Position numbers and translations under genes: made by a program
Part shown: positions 17,993-26,085 of the stretch, piece by piece
How the letters are laid out: each line of letters begins with the position of its first letter
Position numbering within the stretch: the stretch's first letter is position 1
Notes under the pieces: generated by a model
The model's database searches: none
Seen by the model: the letters and a program-made list of their open reading frames with translations, nothing else
What the model was told of the DNA's origin: nothing
Source of the DNA: Nocardia sp. NBC_01503
GTDB lineage: Bacteria; Actinomycetota; Actinomycetes; Mycobacteriales; Mycobacteriaceae
Assembly: GCF_036327755.1 (NCBI RefSeq)
Contig: NZ_CP109596.1
Coordinates: 1,302,001-1,366,000 of the forward strand
Length of the DNA: 64,000 nucleotides
Direction of reading: 5' to 3'

Positions 17993-18751
17993 TCAGTGCC
18001 CCAGGAACGGCAGCACCGCGGCCTCGAACTCGTGATACCGATCGCGGTGAATACTGTGCCCGCAGCCGAACGCCCGCACCGTACACTCCGGTACGGCGGC
18101 CGCCATCGACTCCAGCTTGACCGGATCCACCATCCCGCCCGGCCCACCGCGCAGGAACAGCGTCGGCGCGGAAATATCGGCCAGCCCCTCCCACCACTCC
18201 GGATACGGTTTGCGGAACTGCTCCAGCGCGATACCGGTCATGGACCGATCGAAGGCCAGCACCGCCCGCGGATGCCGCAGCAGACTGCTGGTGGCATGCC
18301 ACAGCTCCGGCACCGACGGCAGCCGCCGGGTGAAGGTCACCTGCTCATCCCCCGAGCGCAGCGGTAGCGGCTGTTCCTCGATCACCAAGCGGCGCACCAG
18401 CTCCGGTCGCTCCATCGCCGCCCAGGACACCGCATAGCCGCCCAGCGAATGCCCGATCAGATCCACCCGATCCAGTCCGAGCCGATCACACAGTCGCACC
18501 ACATCCGCCCCGAACTCGGGAAAGCGGTACGAATCGGTATGCGCGCTGCGCCCATGCCCCCGCAGATCCGGGATGATCACCCGGCGCCCGTGCCGCACCA
18601 GCCGCGCCGCGAACCGATCCCAGGTATGCCCGTCCCCGCCCATACCGTGCACCAGCAGCACCGGCACGGCATCCGTGGCAGCCTCCGCCCCGGAATCCCG
18701 GTAGGCGATCAGCACGTCCCCGAACGCCTCGCGCGCAACCGTCAACTCCAC
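17993..18751 (-). CDS. Alpha/beta hydrolase
   Basis: A 252-residue alpha/beta-hydrolase-fold enzyme. Visible parts are the oxyanion strand LLVHGMGGDGHTWD, IPDLRGHGRS, the nucleophile elbow GHSLGG, and a C-terminal GCGHSIHRD with the catalytic His. The substrate (ester, lactone or haloalkane) cannot be told. The frame extends upstream to 18808, but GTG 18751 is favoured: a TACGCT box ends eight bases before it and its protein begins with the usual strand. It is 81 bp upstream of the YdeI gene on the same strand. Confidence 0.83.
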   Translation of the reverse strand: MELTVAREAFGDVLIAYRDSGAEAATDAVPVLLVHGMGGDGHTWDRFAARLVRHGRRVIIPDLRGHGRSAHTDSYRFPEFGADVVRLCDRLGLDRVDLIGHSLGGYAVSWAAMERPELVRRLVIEEQPLPLRSGDEQVTFTRRLPSVPELWHATSSLLRHPRAVLAFDRSMTGIALEQFRKPYPEWWEGLADISAPTLFLRGGPGGMVDPVKLESMAAAVPECTVRAFGCGHSIHRDRYHEFEAAVLPFLGH

Positions 18752-19101
18752 GATCAACCAGCGTACGGACCCACCCCGGCCCCCGCCGCAGGTTGTGCGC
18801 ATCGCCATAACCGCGCGCCCGAGACCTCCGGCAGCCGGACCGCCCCACTACCTCGTCACCCCGGCACGCCTCCGACCTGCGATTCATCGAGACATGTTGC
18901 GGCGCTACAGGTGCGGATTCCGGCCGGGAACATGCCGGGGTGACAGGGTTACCGAGGACAGGCGTCCCCGGCGGGACAGGAGCTTCGTCCGCCATCGGGT
19001 ACCGGTGTCCCGGCCACCGCCGCACCCAGCAGCCACGGACAGGCCGCTGGTGCTGGGCGGCGCCATCGACGCCGCCTACCGGGCGCGGGCGCGGTAGGGG
19101 A
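18752..19101. other. Intergenic region between imuB and the hydrolase gene
   Basis: About 350 bp without a convincing gene. It contains a degenerate copy of the family A inverted repeat (18852-18953) and otherwise only frames antisense to, or extending, the neighbouring genes. Confidence 0.5.
18852..18953. repeat. Intergenic repeat family A, degenerate copy
   Basis: The left side begins CGTCACCCCGGCACG and the right side ends CATGCCGGGGTGAC, with GGATTCCGGCCGGGAA inside. The ends are inverted and match the other family A copies (35264, 49332, 57134), but the inner arm halves have diverged. Confidence 0.55.
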
Positions 19102-20721
19102 TCACTCGTAGAGGCCCTCGACGTGCCAGGTGCGGTCGTAGCCGAGTAGGAGCAGGGCGCGGTGATCGGTATCGAGCAGTACCTGGGCGCGAGCGGCGAA
19201 GCCCTGCTGGTGGGTCCACCAGCGGTCGTCCAGGGGCCACGGTCCCGCCCAGCCGATGAGGGTCCAGGAGCGGCGACCCCAGTGCAGGTTGGCCGGATCG
19301 GCGGTGAAGAGGCCGCGGTCGGTGACCCAGACCGGGGTGCCGTCGGCGGCCTCCAGGCGGACCTCCGGGCGGGAGGCCCACACCACGGTGGGGGCGGGTT
19401 CGGGGAGACGGCCCGGCCAGGGCCGGGCCGGATCGGCGGCGGGGACCGGCTCCTCACCGAGCGGGACCAGGGTGACGCGCTCGGCGGGACCGCGACCACC
19501 GCTGAGTACGCCGAGCCGTACGGCATCACCGCCGAGCAGGCCCTGGACCCGGACCAGCGCGCGGCGGGCGCGCTCCTCGTCCGCACCGACGCCGCCCCAC
19601 AGGCCCAGCTGCAGCGCACCGGCCGAGACCACCTCGATCGGCTCCAGTCGCAGCACGGTGATCGGATCGTTCGGGGCGTCATCCCACTCCGGAACATCCG
19701 GTGCGCCGGTGGTATCCCGTCGCGCACGACGGGCGCGGTCCAGGGAACGGCGGGTGAGCCAGCCGTCGAGTTGCCAGCGCACCCGGTCGGCGGTGCTGTC
19801 GGGGGTGAGGGGTTCGGCGCAGCGCCAGATACGCGAGAAGTGTTCGCCGGATTCGGTTTCCGCGTGAATCTCCAGGCGGGTGCAGGCCACCGATGCCGCG
19901 GCCAGGGCCTCGTGCAGTCGGGTGGCGAGCAGACGACCGGCGAAGGCCGCCGCGTCCACCCGCTCTATCGGTGGGTCGCAACGGTATTCGACGGTGAGAT
20001 CGGGAGCGGGGGTCTGCGCCGACGGCGGACGCTCGGGTTCGGCGCGGGAACAGCGGTGCGCGGCAATGGCATCCGAGCCGAAGCGGGAGGAGACCTCCGC
20101 CGAGGTCAGGGCGGCGAAGTCACCGATACGCCGCAACCCCAGGCGGTGCAGCAGGTCCACCAGCTCGGCTCGCTGCGGTGGAGCCAGCGCGGGCTCCACC
20201 GACAGTTCCGAGACCGGCAGCGGCGCAAGGAATTCCGCGCCCCTACCGGGCGGGACAATGGCCGCGCGGCGGGCCGCCAGCACGGCGGTGGACAACTCGT
20301 CGGCGATACCGATCTGGCATTCCACGCCGACCGCCGCTACCGCGTCCACCAGTCGCTCGGCGGCGAGCTCCTCCGATCCGAAGAACCGCGCCGCACCGCG
20401 CGCGGACAGCACCAGCAGTCCGGGGCGCAGCACCTCCACCCCGGGCACCGTCGCGTCCACGGCCGCCACCACCGGTTCGAAGAGTCGTGCGTCCCGATCC
20501 GGATCCTCCTGCGCCACCAGCAATTCCGGGCAGCGCCCCTGCGCCTCCCGCTTGGTCAGCCCGCGCCGGATCCCCTCCGCCCGCGCCGTCGCCGAACACG
20601 CCACCACCCGATTCGCCGAGAGCACCGCCACCGGCCGTGTCACCGGCGCACCCGCCTCGGCGGCCGCGGCCATGGCGGGCCAGTCCAGGCACCACAGCGC
20701 CAATACCCGCCGCGTCTTCAC
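19102..20721 (-). CDS. imuB: ImuB, Y-family polymerase-like mutasome adaptor
   Basis: Non-catalytic Y-family homologue that links DnaE2 to the sliding clamp during SOS mutagenesis. The 539 residues carry the N-terminal Y-family fold (LALWCLDWPAMAAA, VVACSATARAEGIRRGLT). The paired acidic residues normally in the third catalytic motif are replaced (SARGAARFFGSEE), as expected for ImuB. The beta-clamp-binding motif QLGLWG is at 371-376, followed by the C-terminal domain that contacts DnaE2 and ImuA'. It starts nine bases after the imuA' stop, so it is cotranscribed from the SOS promoter upstream of imuA'. Confidence 0.93.
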   Translation of the reverse strand: MKTRRVLALWCLDWPAMAAAAEAGAPVTRPVAVLSANRVVACSATARAEGIRRGLTKREAQGRCPELLVAQEDPDRDARLFEPVVAAVDATVPGVEVLRPGLLVLSARGAARFFGSEELAAERLVDAVAAVGVECQIGIADELSTAVLAARRAAIVPPGRGAEFLAPLPVSELSVEPALAPPQRAELVDLLHRLGLRRIGDFAALTSAEVSSRFGSDAIAAHRCSRAEPERPPSAQTPAPDLTVEYRCDPPIERVDAAAFAGRLLATRLHEALAAASVACTRLEIHAETESGEHFSRIWRCAEPLTPDSTADRVRWQLDGWLTRRSLDRARRARRDTTGAPDVPEWDDAPNDPITVLRLEPIEVVSAGALQLGLWGGVGADEERARRALVRVQGLLGGDAVRLGVLSGGRGPAERVTLVPLGEEPVPAADPARPWPGRLPEPAPTVVWASRPEVRLEAADGTPVWVTDRGLFTADPANLHWGRRSWTLIGWAGPWPLDDRWWTHQQGFAARAQVLLDTDHRALLLLGYDRTWHVEGLYE

Positions 20722-20730
20722 AGCGGACGG

Positions 20731-21594
20731 TCAGGAAACGGCATGGTGGGCGGCGGTGAGCGGTTCGGCCGCACCGTGATTCGCGGCCACGGCCTGATTC
20801 GTAGCCACCCACTCGACCCGGCCATTGCTCGGGCAGAGCGTGAGATGCCCGGTGCGCGGCTGCGCGGAGCGACTGCGCACCGAGACATTCAGCAGGACGG
20901 TGCGCAACCGGCCGCACCCGCGGCCCAACCCGGAGTACCCGGTGACCTCGGTATCGATCCGCAGCACCGGACCCGCCCAGGAACCACCGGTCACCACCAG
21001 CGTGGCGCCCTTACTACGCGCCTTCGCGGTGAGCACCCGGGTGCGTGACATGGGCACCGCAGCCCCATTCAGGCCCAGCACAACCAAATCCAGACCATCC
21101 AGCAAAACTGAGGCAACCTCCAGTGGGTCGGAACCGGGGTCGGCGACGACCGCCAATCGATCCAATCGAGCCCCCATCTCCGCCGCGGCCAGCAAGCCGA
21201 GCCGGGGCATACCCACCACCGCGGCATACCCGCCGGAACCCGTCACCGAGGCCAGCAAACCCGAGAGCAATGAGTGCGCGCCGCTGTACAGCACCACCGA
21301 ACCCTTCGCCAAACCGCCTTCGGGCAAAAGGTTTTCGAGGACCGGGGGCACCGGCAGCGCCTCCCGCCGCAGCGATTCGGTGAGCGCTCGCGTGTCTTCC
21401 CCAAGCCCGCGCAACGCACCGTCCGACCGCTCCCGCACCCCCGGTGGCGCACCTGTCACCAGGGGGCGCGGCGAGGGCGGCGCCCCCACCGCCGCGGGTC
21501 TGCGCGCGGCCGTCTCCGCACCGCGCGCCGGAATCGCCGCCATCCGCCGCCGCAACTCCGCGAGCTGCGCCTGTTTCGCCTCCGCCGCACCCAT
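20731..21594 (-). CDS. imuA: ImuA', RecA/SulA-like mutasome protein
   Basis: Accessory factor of the DnaE2 mutasome (ImuA', Rv3395c-like). The 287 residues have a disordered Ala/Pro/Arg-rich N-terminus (to about 75), then a RecA-like core: LLPEGGLAKGSVVLYSGAHSLLSGLLASV at about 88-116 occupies the Walker A position but has no GKT, followed by VVADPGSDPLEVASVLLDGLDLVVLGL. The ATG follows GGGAGAGGTGG. The SOS box at 21664-21679 lies 69 bp upstream. The order imuA'-imuB with a separate dnaE2 is the mycobacterial arrangement. Confidence 0.9.
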   Translation of the reverse strand: MGAAEAKQAQLAELRRRMAAIPARGAETAARRPAAVGAPPSPRPLVTGAPPGVRERSDGALRGLGEDTRALTESLRREALPVPPVLENLLPEGGLAKGSVVLYSGAHSLLSGLLASVTGSGGYAAVVGMPRLGLLAAAEMGARLDRLAVVADPGSDPLEVASVLLDGLDLVVLGLNGAAVPMSRTRVLTAKARSKGATLVVTGGSWAGPVLRIDTEVTGYSGLGRGCGRLRTVLLNVSVRSRSAQPRTGHLTLCPSNGRVEWVATNQAVAANHGAAEPLTAAHHAVS

Positions 21595-21663
21595 CTATCG
21601 ACCACCTCTCCCAACCGATGTCCGAGCCCGACGAGACAGCACCGATCCAGCTACCTATCATAA

Positions 21664-21679
21664 TCGAATATATGTTCGA
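21664..21679. promoter_or_regulatory. LexA (SOS) box of imuA'-imuB
   Basis: TCGAATATATGTTCGA is a near-perfect actinobacterial SOS box, sharing the CGAAT...GTTCG core with the dnaE2 box. It lies between imuA' and the divergent kinase gene. Confidence 0.9.
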
Positions 21680-21773
21680 TTCATGCACAGTAGAACTCGA
21701 GTGTCGGCGCGCGTCAAGAGACAGTGGCGCAAACCTCGAGCTTCGAAGCAGGCCAGTCAGGATGGTTTTCCGC

Positions 21774-21785
21774 TACCCTGCACCC
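21774..21785 (+). promoter_or_regulatory. Leaderless -10 box of the kinase gene
   Basis: TACCCT (21774-21779) ends six bases before the GTG at 21786, with no Shine-Dalgarno between. A transcript starting at the GTG is inferred. Confidence 0.5.
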
Positions 21786-22922
21786 GTGACCGAACGCGCC
21801 CGTCCCATCGTCGGCCCCGATTACCTCGTGGCCGGTCGCTACCGCCTGCAATCCAAGCTCGGTGGCGGTGGCATGGGTGCGGTATGGCTGGCCACCGACC
21901 GCCTGCTGCACCGGGATGTCGCCATCAAACAGGTGCTCACCACCGCCGGACTCAGCGAGGACGAGGCGCGCGAGGTGCGTCAGCGCATCATGCACGAGGG
22001 CCGGGTCGCGGCCAAGCTCTCGCATGAGCACGCCATCGCCGTCTACGACGTGGTGCTCGAGGCCGGTGAACCCTGGCTGGTCATGGAGTATCTGCCCTCT
22101 CGCAGTGTGGCCAAGGCACTTTCGCTGGCCAACGCGCTCCCGCCCATCGAGGTCGCGCAGATCGGCGCGCAGGTCGCCGACGCGCTCGCCACCGCGCACT
22201 CGGCCGGCATCGTGCACCGCGATATCAAGCCCGGCAATATTCTCGTCGCCGATCGCGGGGACGAGGTCGGCATGGTCAAGCTCAGCGACTTCGGTATCTC
22301 CAGCGGTGCGGGCGACGCCTCCGACGATCCCGGCGACGTCATCACCGGTACCCCCGCCTACCTGCCGCCGGAGGTCGCGCGCGGCACCCAGCCCAGCGCC
22401 GCCAGCGACGTATTCTCGCTCGGCGCAACGCTGTACACCGCCATCGAAGGCCAGCCGCCCTACGGCTTCCACGAGGACAGCGATGTGATCGTGGAGCGCG
22501 CCGCCATGGCGCAGATCATTCCGCCGCAGCGCAGCGGACCGCTCACCAGCGTGCTGCTGCACATGATGGAGCCCGCACCGCAGCGCCGGCCCACCATGGT
22601 CGAGGCGCGCAATGAAATCCTCACCGCCGCATTCGGTCCCGGTACCGCGCCCTATATTCTCGGCGCGCCCGTCCGCACCGATGACGGCACCATTCCGGCC
22701 TGGGCGGCACGCAACTCCGCCGCCGGACTGCGCAGCCCGAACTCCAGCCCGCTGCCCCGGCCGCAGCGCAACAATGCCGCGGCGGCCGCTGCGCCGCAAC
22801 CGAAGTCGAAGTCCACCTCGTTCGACTTCGCCAAACTCGGCCCCAACGCCGGACCGCTCGCCGTGGCGATCGGCCTGCTCATCGGCCTACTGATCATCAT
22901 CGTGATACTCGTAGCGCTCTAG
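21786..22922 (+). CDS. Membrane-anchored Ser/Thr protein kinase without an ectodomain
   Basis: Hanks-type kinase, 378 residues. The glycine loop LGGGGMGAVW is at about 25-34, the ATP lysine VAIK at 45-48, the catalytic loop HRDIKPGN at 144-151 (Asp146), SDFGIS with DFG at 168-170, GTPAYLPPE as activation-segment end, and SDVFSLGATLY. After the kinase comes a Ser/Pro/Ala linker, and one hydrophobic helix ends the protein. No PASTA or other extracellular sensor follows, unlike PknB. Substrates are unknown. The frame continues to 21444, but the GTG at 21786 follows a -10 box and leaves a normal kinase N-terminus. Confidence 0.9.
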   Translation: MTERARPIVGPDYLVAGRYRLQSKLGGGGMGAVWLATDRLLHRDVAIKQVLTTAGLSEDEAREVRQRIMHEGRVAAKLSHEHAIAVYDVVLEAGEPWLVMEYLPSRSVAKALSLANALPPIEVAQIGAQVADALATAHSAGIVHRDIKPGNILVADRGDEVGMVKLSDFGISSGAGDASDDPGDVITGTPAYLPPEVARGTQPSAASDVFSLGATLYTAIEGQPPYGFHEDSDVIVERAAMAQIIPPQRSGPLTSVLLHMMEPAPQRRPTMVEARNEILTAAFGPGTAPYILGAPVRTDDGTIPAWAARNSAAGLRSPNSSPLPRPQRNNAAAAAAPQPKSKSTSFDFAKLGPNAGPLAVAIGLLIGLLIIIVILVAL

Positions 22923-23061
22923 CCGCCTCCCCGAGACTTCGGCGCACAGCCAGGTGCCGTCAACCGTCGGGAACGCGTAGTAGCGGTGGGACGCCGAACC
23001 GATTTCGGACGTACCCGGCGAGTTACCGGACCGCATGAAATCAGTTGTCGCCTTACGCTGC

Positions 23062-23709
23062 TCAGTCGATTCGGCGGCGATGGGCCCAGCGAGTCAGGGC
23101 GTTTCGGTTGGACTGCTGGGTCTTTCGCAGCACGTTCGAGGCGTGGGTCTCCACCGTCTTCACCGAGATGAAGAGGTTCTCGGCGATCTCTCGGTAGGTG
23201 TAGCCGCGCGCGAGCAGGCGCAGCACCTCGAGCTCACGCGGGGTCAGCGAATCGAGTTCGGGATCCAGGGGCGGTTCGGGGACCGGGGACTTACCGGTGA
23301 ACGAGTCGAGCACGAAGCCGGCCAGGCGCGGGCTGAATACGGCATCACCGCCCGATACCCGGCGAATGCCGTCCGCCAGCTCGGGTCCCGAGATGGTCTT
23401 GGTGACATAGCCGCGCGCACCCGCGCGAATCACCGCGATCACATCCTCGGCGGCATCGGAGACGCTGAGCGCCAAGCACACCGGCCCCGTCTCGATGCCC
23501 TGGAGCACCGCCACGCCACCCCCGTCGGGCATATGCACATCGAGCAGCACCACATCCGGTGTGGTGGCCTTGATTCCGGCAATGGCCTCGGCCACCCCAC
23601 CGGCCTCGCCGACCACCTCCATATCCGATTCGCGACTCAACTCGGCCCGCACCCCGGACCGGAACACCGCGTGATCATCGACCAGAAAGACCCGGACGCT
23701 CAACAACAT
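23062..23709 (-). CDS. NarL/LuxR-type response regulator (LiaR/EsrR-like)
   Basis: Two-component response regulator of about 215 residues. The receiver domain has the acidic pair DD at 11-12, the phosphoacceptor Asp57 in VVLLDVHMPDGG and the conserved Lys in GYVTKTI. The C-terminal LuxR-type helix-turn-helix is LTPRELEVLRLLARGYTYREIAENLFISVKTVETH. It is the partner of the kinase encoded immediately upstream. Possible starts are ATG 23709, a TTG two codons later that is better spaced from GAGGAG, and an upstream codon at 23736. An envelope-stress role is inferred from the kinase's PspC domain. Confidence 0.88.
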   Translation of the reverse strand: MLLSVRVFLVDDHAVFRSGVRAELSRESDMEVVGEAGGVAEAIAGIKATTPDVVLLDVHMPDGGGVAVLQGIETGPVCLALSVSDAAEDVIAVIRAGARGYVTKTISGPELADGIRRVSGGDAVFSPRLAGFVLDSFTGKSPVPEPPLDPELDSLTPRELEVLRLLARGYTYREIAENLFISVKTVETHASNVLRKTQQSNRNALTRWAHRRRID

Positions 23710-23713
23710 CTCC

Positions 23714-25078
23714 TCATTCGGCGGTAGCTCCGTCACCTTCGTGATTCTCCTGCTGCACCACTATGCGCTCGTCCGCACCATCCTTGCGCGGCATGATGAT
23801 TCGCACCTCGGTCCCGCGCCCCGGGGTGGACAGGATCTCCACCTTGCCGCCGCGCCGCTCGATGCGGGCGCGAATGGAGCGCGTCAGACCCTGACGATCG
23901 GATTCCACCGCGTTCACATCGAAACCCTTACCGCGATCGCGCACGAACACACTCACCTGATGCGGTTCCACCTCGGCGAACAGATCGATGGCGGGCACCT
24001 CGGCATGTTTGGCCGCATTCACCAGCGCCTCCCGCGACGCACCCAGCACCGCGGTGAAATGCTCCTTGGGCAGGCCGATTCCGCTGTCGTCCACATCCAT
24101 GGAGACATCGCCGACCGTCACCGGCGTCACCTTCACCCCGTGCTGATCCTCCACCTCACCGGCGATGGTGCGCAGCGCCGCGGCCAGACTCGACTCGGCC
24201 GGTCCGGCGTCGTCGAACAACCACTTGCGCAGCTCACGCTCCTGACTGCGCGCCAACCGCACCACCTCGTGCGGATCCTCCGCCTGCCGCTGGATCAGGG
24301 CGAGGGTCTGCAGCACCGAATCGTGCAGATGCGAGGCGATCTCCTCGCGCTCGTCATTGCGAATACGCGCCGCCCGTTCATCATTGAGCGCCCGCACCAT
24401 ACGCAGCCACAGCGGCACCGTGAGCAGTCCGGCCCCGATCAGCGTCACCGCCACCGCCAGCAGCGCCGAACCCATCGAGCTCCAGTTGACCCGCGCCAGC
24501 ACCACCACGCCCAGCCCGACCACGATCAGCGTGGCACCGCCGACAATGCGCGCCCAGGTGACCACCGACGGGCGCGCGGGTAGTCCGATGCCCGATCTCG
24601 GTCCGTCCGCGTCGAATTCGCGCCACACCAGCGCCGCGCCGATGGCGACCACGATGATCGGGCCGATCACATGCGCGGCGGTCCCGCTGAACAACCACGA
24701 CATACCAACGGAGAGCGCCAAACCCAGCAGCACCAGGCCGACCGCCTGCCGCCGCTCCGAGGAGGACGGCCGCACCTCGTCCGCCCCGCCGGGCGTGAAG
24801 ATCCACAGCATGCCGTAGGCGACCACCCCCGCCCCGAGCAGACCGGACAGCAGCACGAACGCGATGCGCACCTTGAGCACATCGATACCGAGATGATCGG
24901 CGACCCCGCCCGCCACACCGCCGACCACCCGGCCACCGGTACGCCGCACCAGTTTCGGCGGCTGCGTGCCACCGCCCGCGTCGAGGGACCCGCGCGCGGG
25001 ATCGAACGCCCCGCGGGCAGGGTCGAACAGGGGTGCGGCCGGATACATGCCTTCGATACTGGCACGCGCCTCTGACAT
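23714..25078 (-). CDS. Histidine kinase with N-terminal PspC domain (LiaS/EsrS-like)
   Basis: Membrane sensor kinase, 454 residues. A PspC domain occupies about 42-98 (RTGGRVVGGVAGGVADHLGID, LWIFTPGG), followed by three to four further TM segments to about 225. A HisKA_3 dimerisation region has the likely phosphoacceptor His252 in SHLHDSVLQTLALIQRQ. The HATPase region has ASREALVNAAKHA (N box) and DRGKGFDV (G box). No large extracellular domain is present, so it probably senses within the membrane or through a partner. It is adjacent to the response regulator gene. The related PspC/LiaF-like gene at 30491 is 5 kb away. Confidence 0.88.
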   Translation of the reverse strand: MSEARASIEGMYPAAPLFDPARGAFDPARGSLDAGGGTQPPKLVRRTGGRVVGGVAGGVADHLGIDVLKVRIAFVLLSGLLGAGVVAYGMLWIFTPGGADEVRPSSSERRQAVGLVLLGLALSVGMSWLFSGTAAHVIGPIIVVAIGAALVWREFDADGPRSGIGLPARPSVVTWARIVGGATLIVVGLGVVVLARVNWSSMGSALLAVAVTLIGAGLLTVPLWLRMVRALNDERAARIRNDEREEIASHLHDSVLQTLALIQRQAEDPHEVVRLARSQERELRKWLFDDAGPAESSLAAALRTIAGEVEDQHGVKVTPVTVGDVSMDVDDSGIGLPKEHFTAVLGASREALVNAAKHAEVPAIDLFAEVEPHQVSVFVRDRGKGFDVNAVESDRQGLTRSIRARIERRGGKVEILSTPGRGTEVRIIMPRKDGADERIVVQQENHEGDGATAE

Positions 25079-25446
25079 GCGACATCAGGAAACACCCCGA
25101 TTCCGGCCCTGAGACGACGGTTTGTCCGGTCCGGCCGGGAAAGCTGGGCTGAACTGGGCGACTATCGGAACGCAGCGGCGACCACGCCGGCGACTCCGGT
25201 CCCGACCCCGTCCGGACCGGACAACCGGCCGATCCGCGCCCGCGCTCCGGCCGACCGGACCGGAGAATCGGCGAAACACCCTCTCACCTGTCGTTTCACC
25301 AGACCGGAACCGGAAACCCCCTCCGATCGAACCCCTTCCCGTTCATACCTTTTGAACAGGGCCGATACGGCCCGCCGGATCGATCGACAGATCCGGCGTC
25401 GCGATCGCTATCGCAGCGACGCATCCGGTTTCGGGGAGGAACCAGC
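25079..25446. promoter_or_regulatory. Divergent control region between the histidine kinase and mspA
   Basis: No gene is seen. TTGTCCGGTCCGG (25122-25134) and CCGGACCGGACAA (25212-25224) are exact 13-bp inverted arms 77 bp apart. Closer to the porin start are two hairpins that share three bases: CGCCGGATC/GATCCGGCG (25373-25398) and GCGTCGC/GCGACGC (25396-25422). They are followed by GGGGAGGA and the ATG. The hairpins are thus mutually exclusive at their junction. Confidence 0.5.
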
Positions 25447-26085
25447 ATGATCACCAAGGCCGCCATCGCCGCCGCACTCACCGCGGCCGGACTCGTCTTC
25501 GGCGCGGGGGACGCGCACGCCGGAGCACTGGCACCACACGAGAAGACCACCGTGGCACCGAACGGTATGACGATCACCGTCGGACATCAGGACAATGCGG
25601 CCCGGCCGGTCGCACCCCTGAACGGAATGCCGACCAGTCGGGAGGTGTACCTGGACAACACCTCCTACGGCCGGATCGAGGGCGGCGGCGGAAAGATCCG
25701 CACCGGATACTTCTTCGCCTGCGCCGTCGACCTGGATGTGCAGTTCTCCGTGGAGGGCTCCGTCGGCGCGGACGCCTCGGTCTCGGTCGGCGTCAGCGCG
25801 GACACCCTCGGCGTCACACCGCACGCCGACGCCGACATCACCCCGACGATCGGCGGCAGCATCGGCTTCGATATGACCATCGCGCCCGGCACCATCACCG
25901 ATGTGAAACTCGGCGAGAAGCAGATTCCCGCCGGCGGCACCGGCTACATCGTCAACCGTGACTACAAGCTCACCGTCGAGGGCTGCGGCGGACCGCTGAC
26001 CGTGCAGGCGTACACCATTATCGAGGCCACCTCGCCCGAGGTCGACGCCGCGGACTGGGTCATGGGCGATGCGGTGGTGCTGTGA
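25447..26085 (+). CDS. MspA family porin
   Basis: Predicted outer-membrane (mycomembrane) channel of the MspA type. The 212-residue precursor has a Sec signal peptide (MITKAAIAAALTAAGLVFGAGDAHA, cut near residue 25), then beta-rich sequence with TITVGHQDNAARPVAPLNGMPTSREVY, GYFFACAVDLDV and the C-terminal EGCGGPLTVQAYTIIE. Two cysteines, in ACAVD and EGCGG, are spaced as in nocardial MspA homologues. A good Shine-Dalgarno (GGGGAGGA) precedes the ATG. The stop overlaps the next gene (GTGA), so porin and STAND protein are probably translationally coupled. A 3' remnant of another mspA gene lies at 30282. Confidence 0.87.
   Translation: MITKAAIAAALTAAGLVFGAGDAHAGALAPHEKTTVAPNGMTITVGHQDNAARPVAPLNGMPTSREVYLDNTSYGRIEGGGGKIRTGYFFACAVDLDVQFSVEGSVGADASVSVGVSADTLGVTPHADADITPTIGGSIGFDMTIAPGTITDVKLGEKQIPAGGTGYIVNRDYKLTVEGCGGPLTVQAYTIIEATSPEVDAADWVMGDAVVL

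Noticed and set aside
19162..21048. 628-codon plus-strand ORF
   Set aside because: It is antisense to imuB/imuA', which are well supported by motifs and an SOS box.
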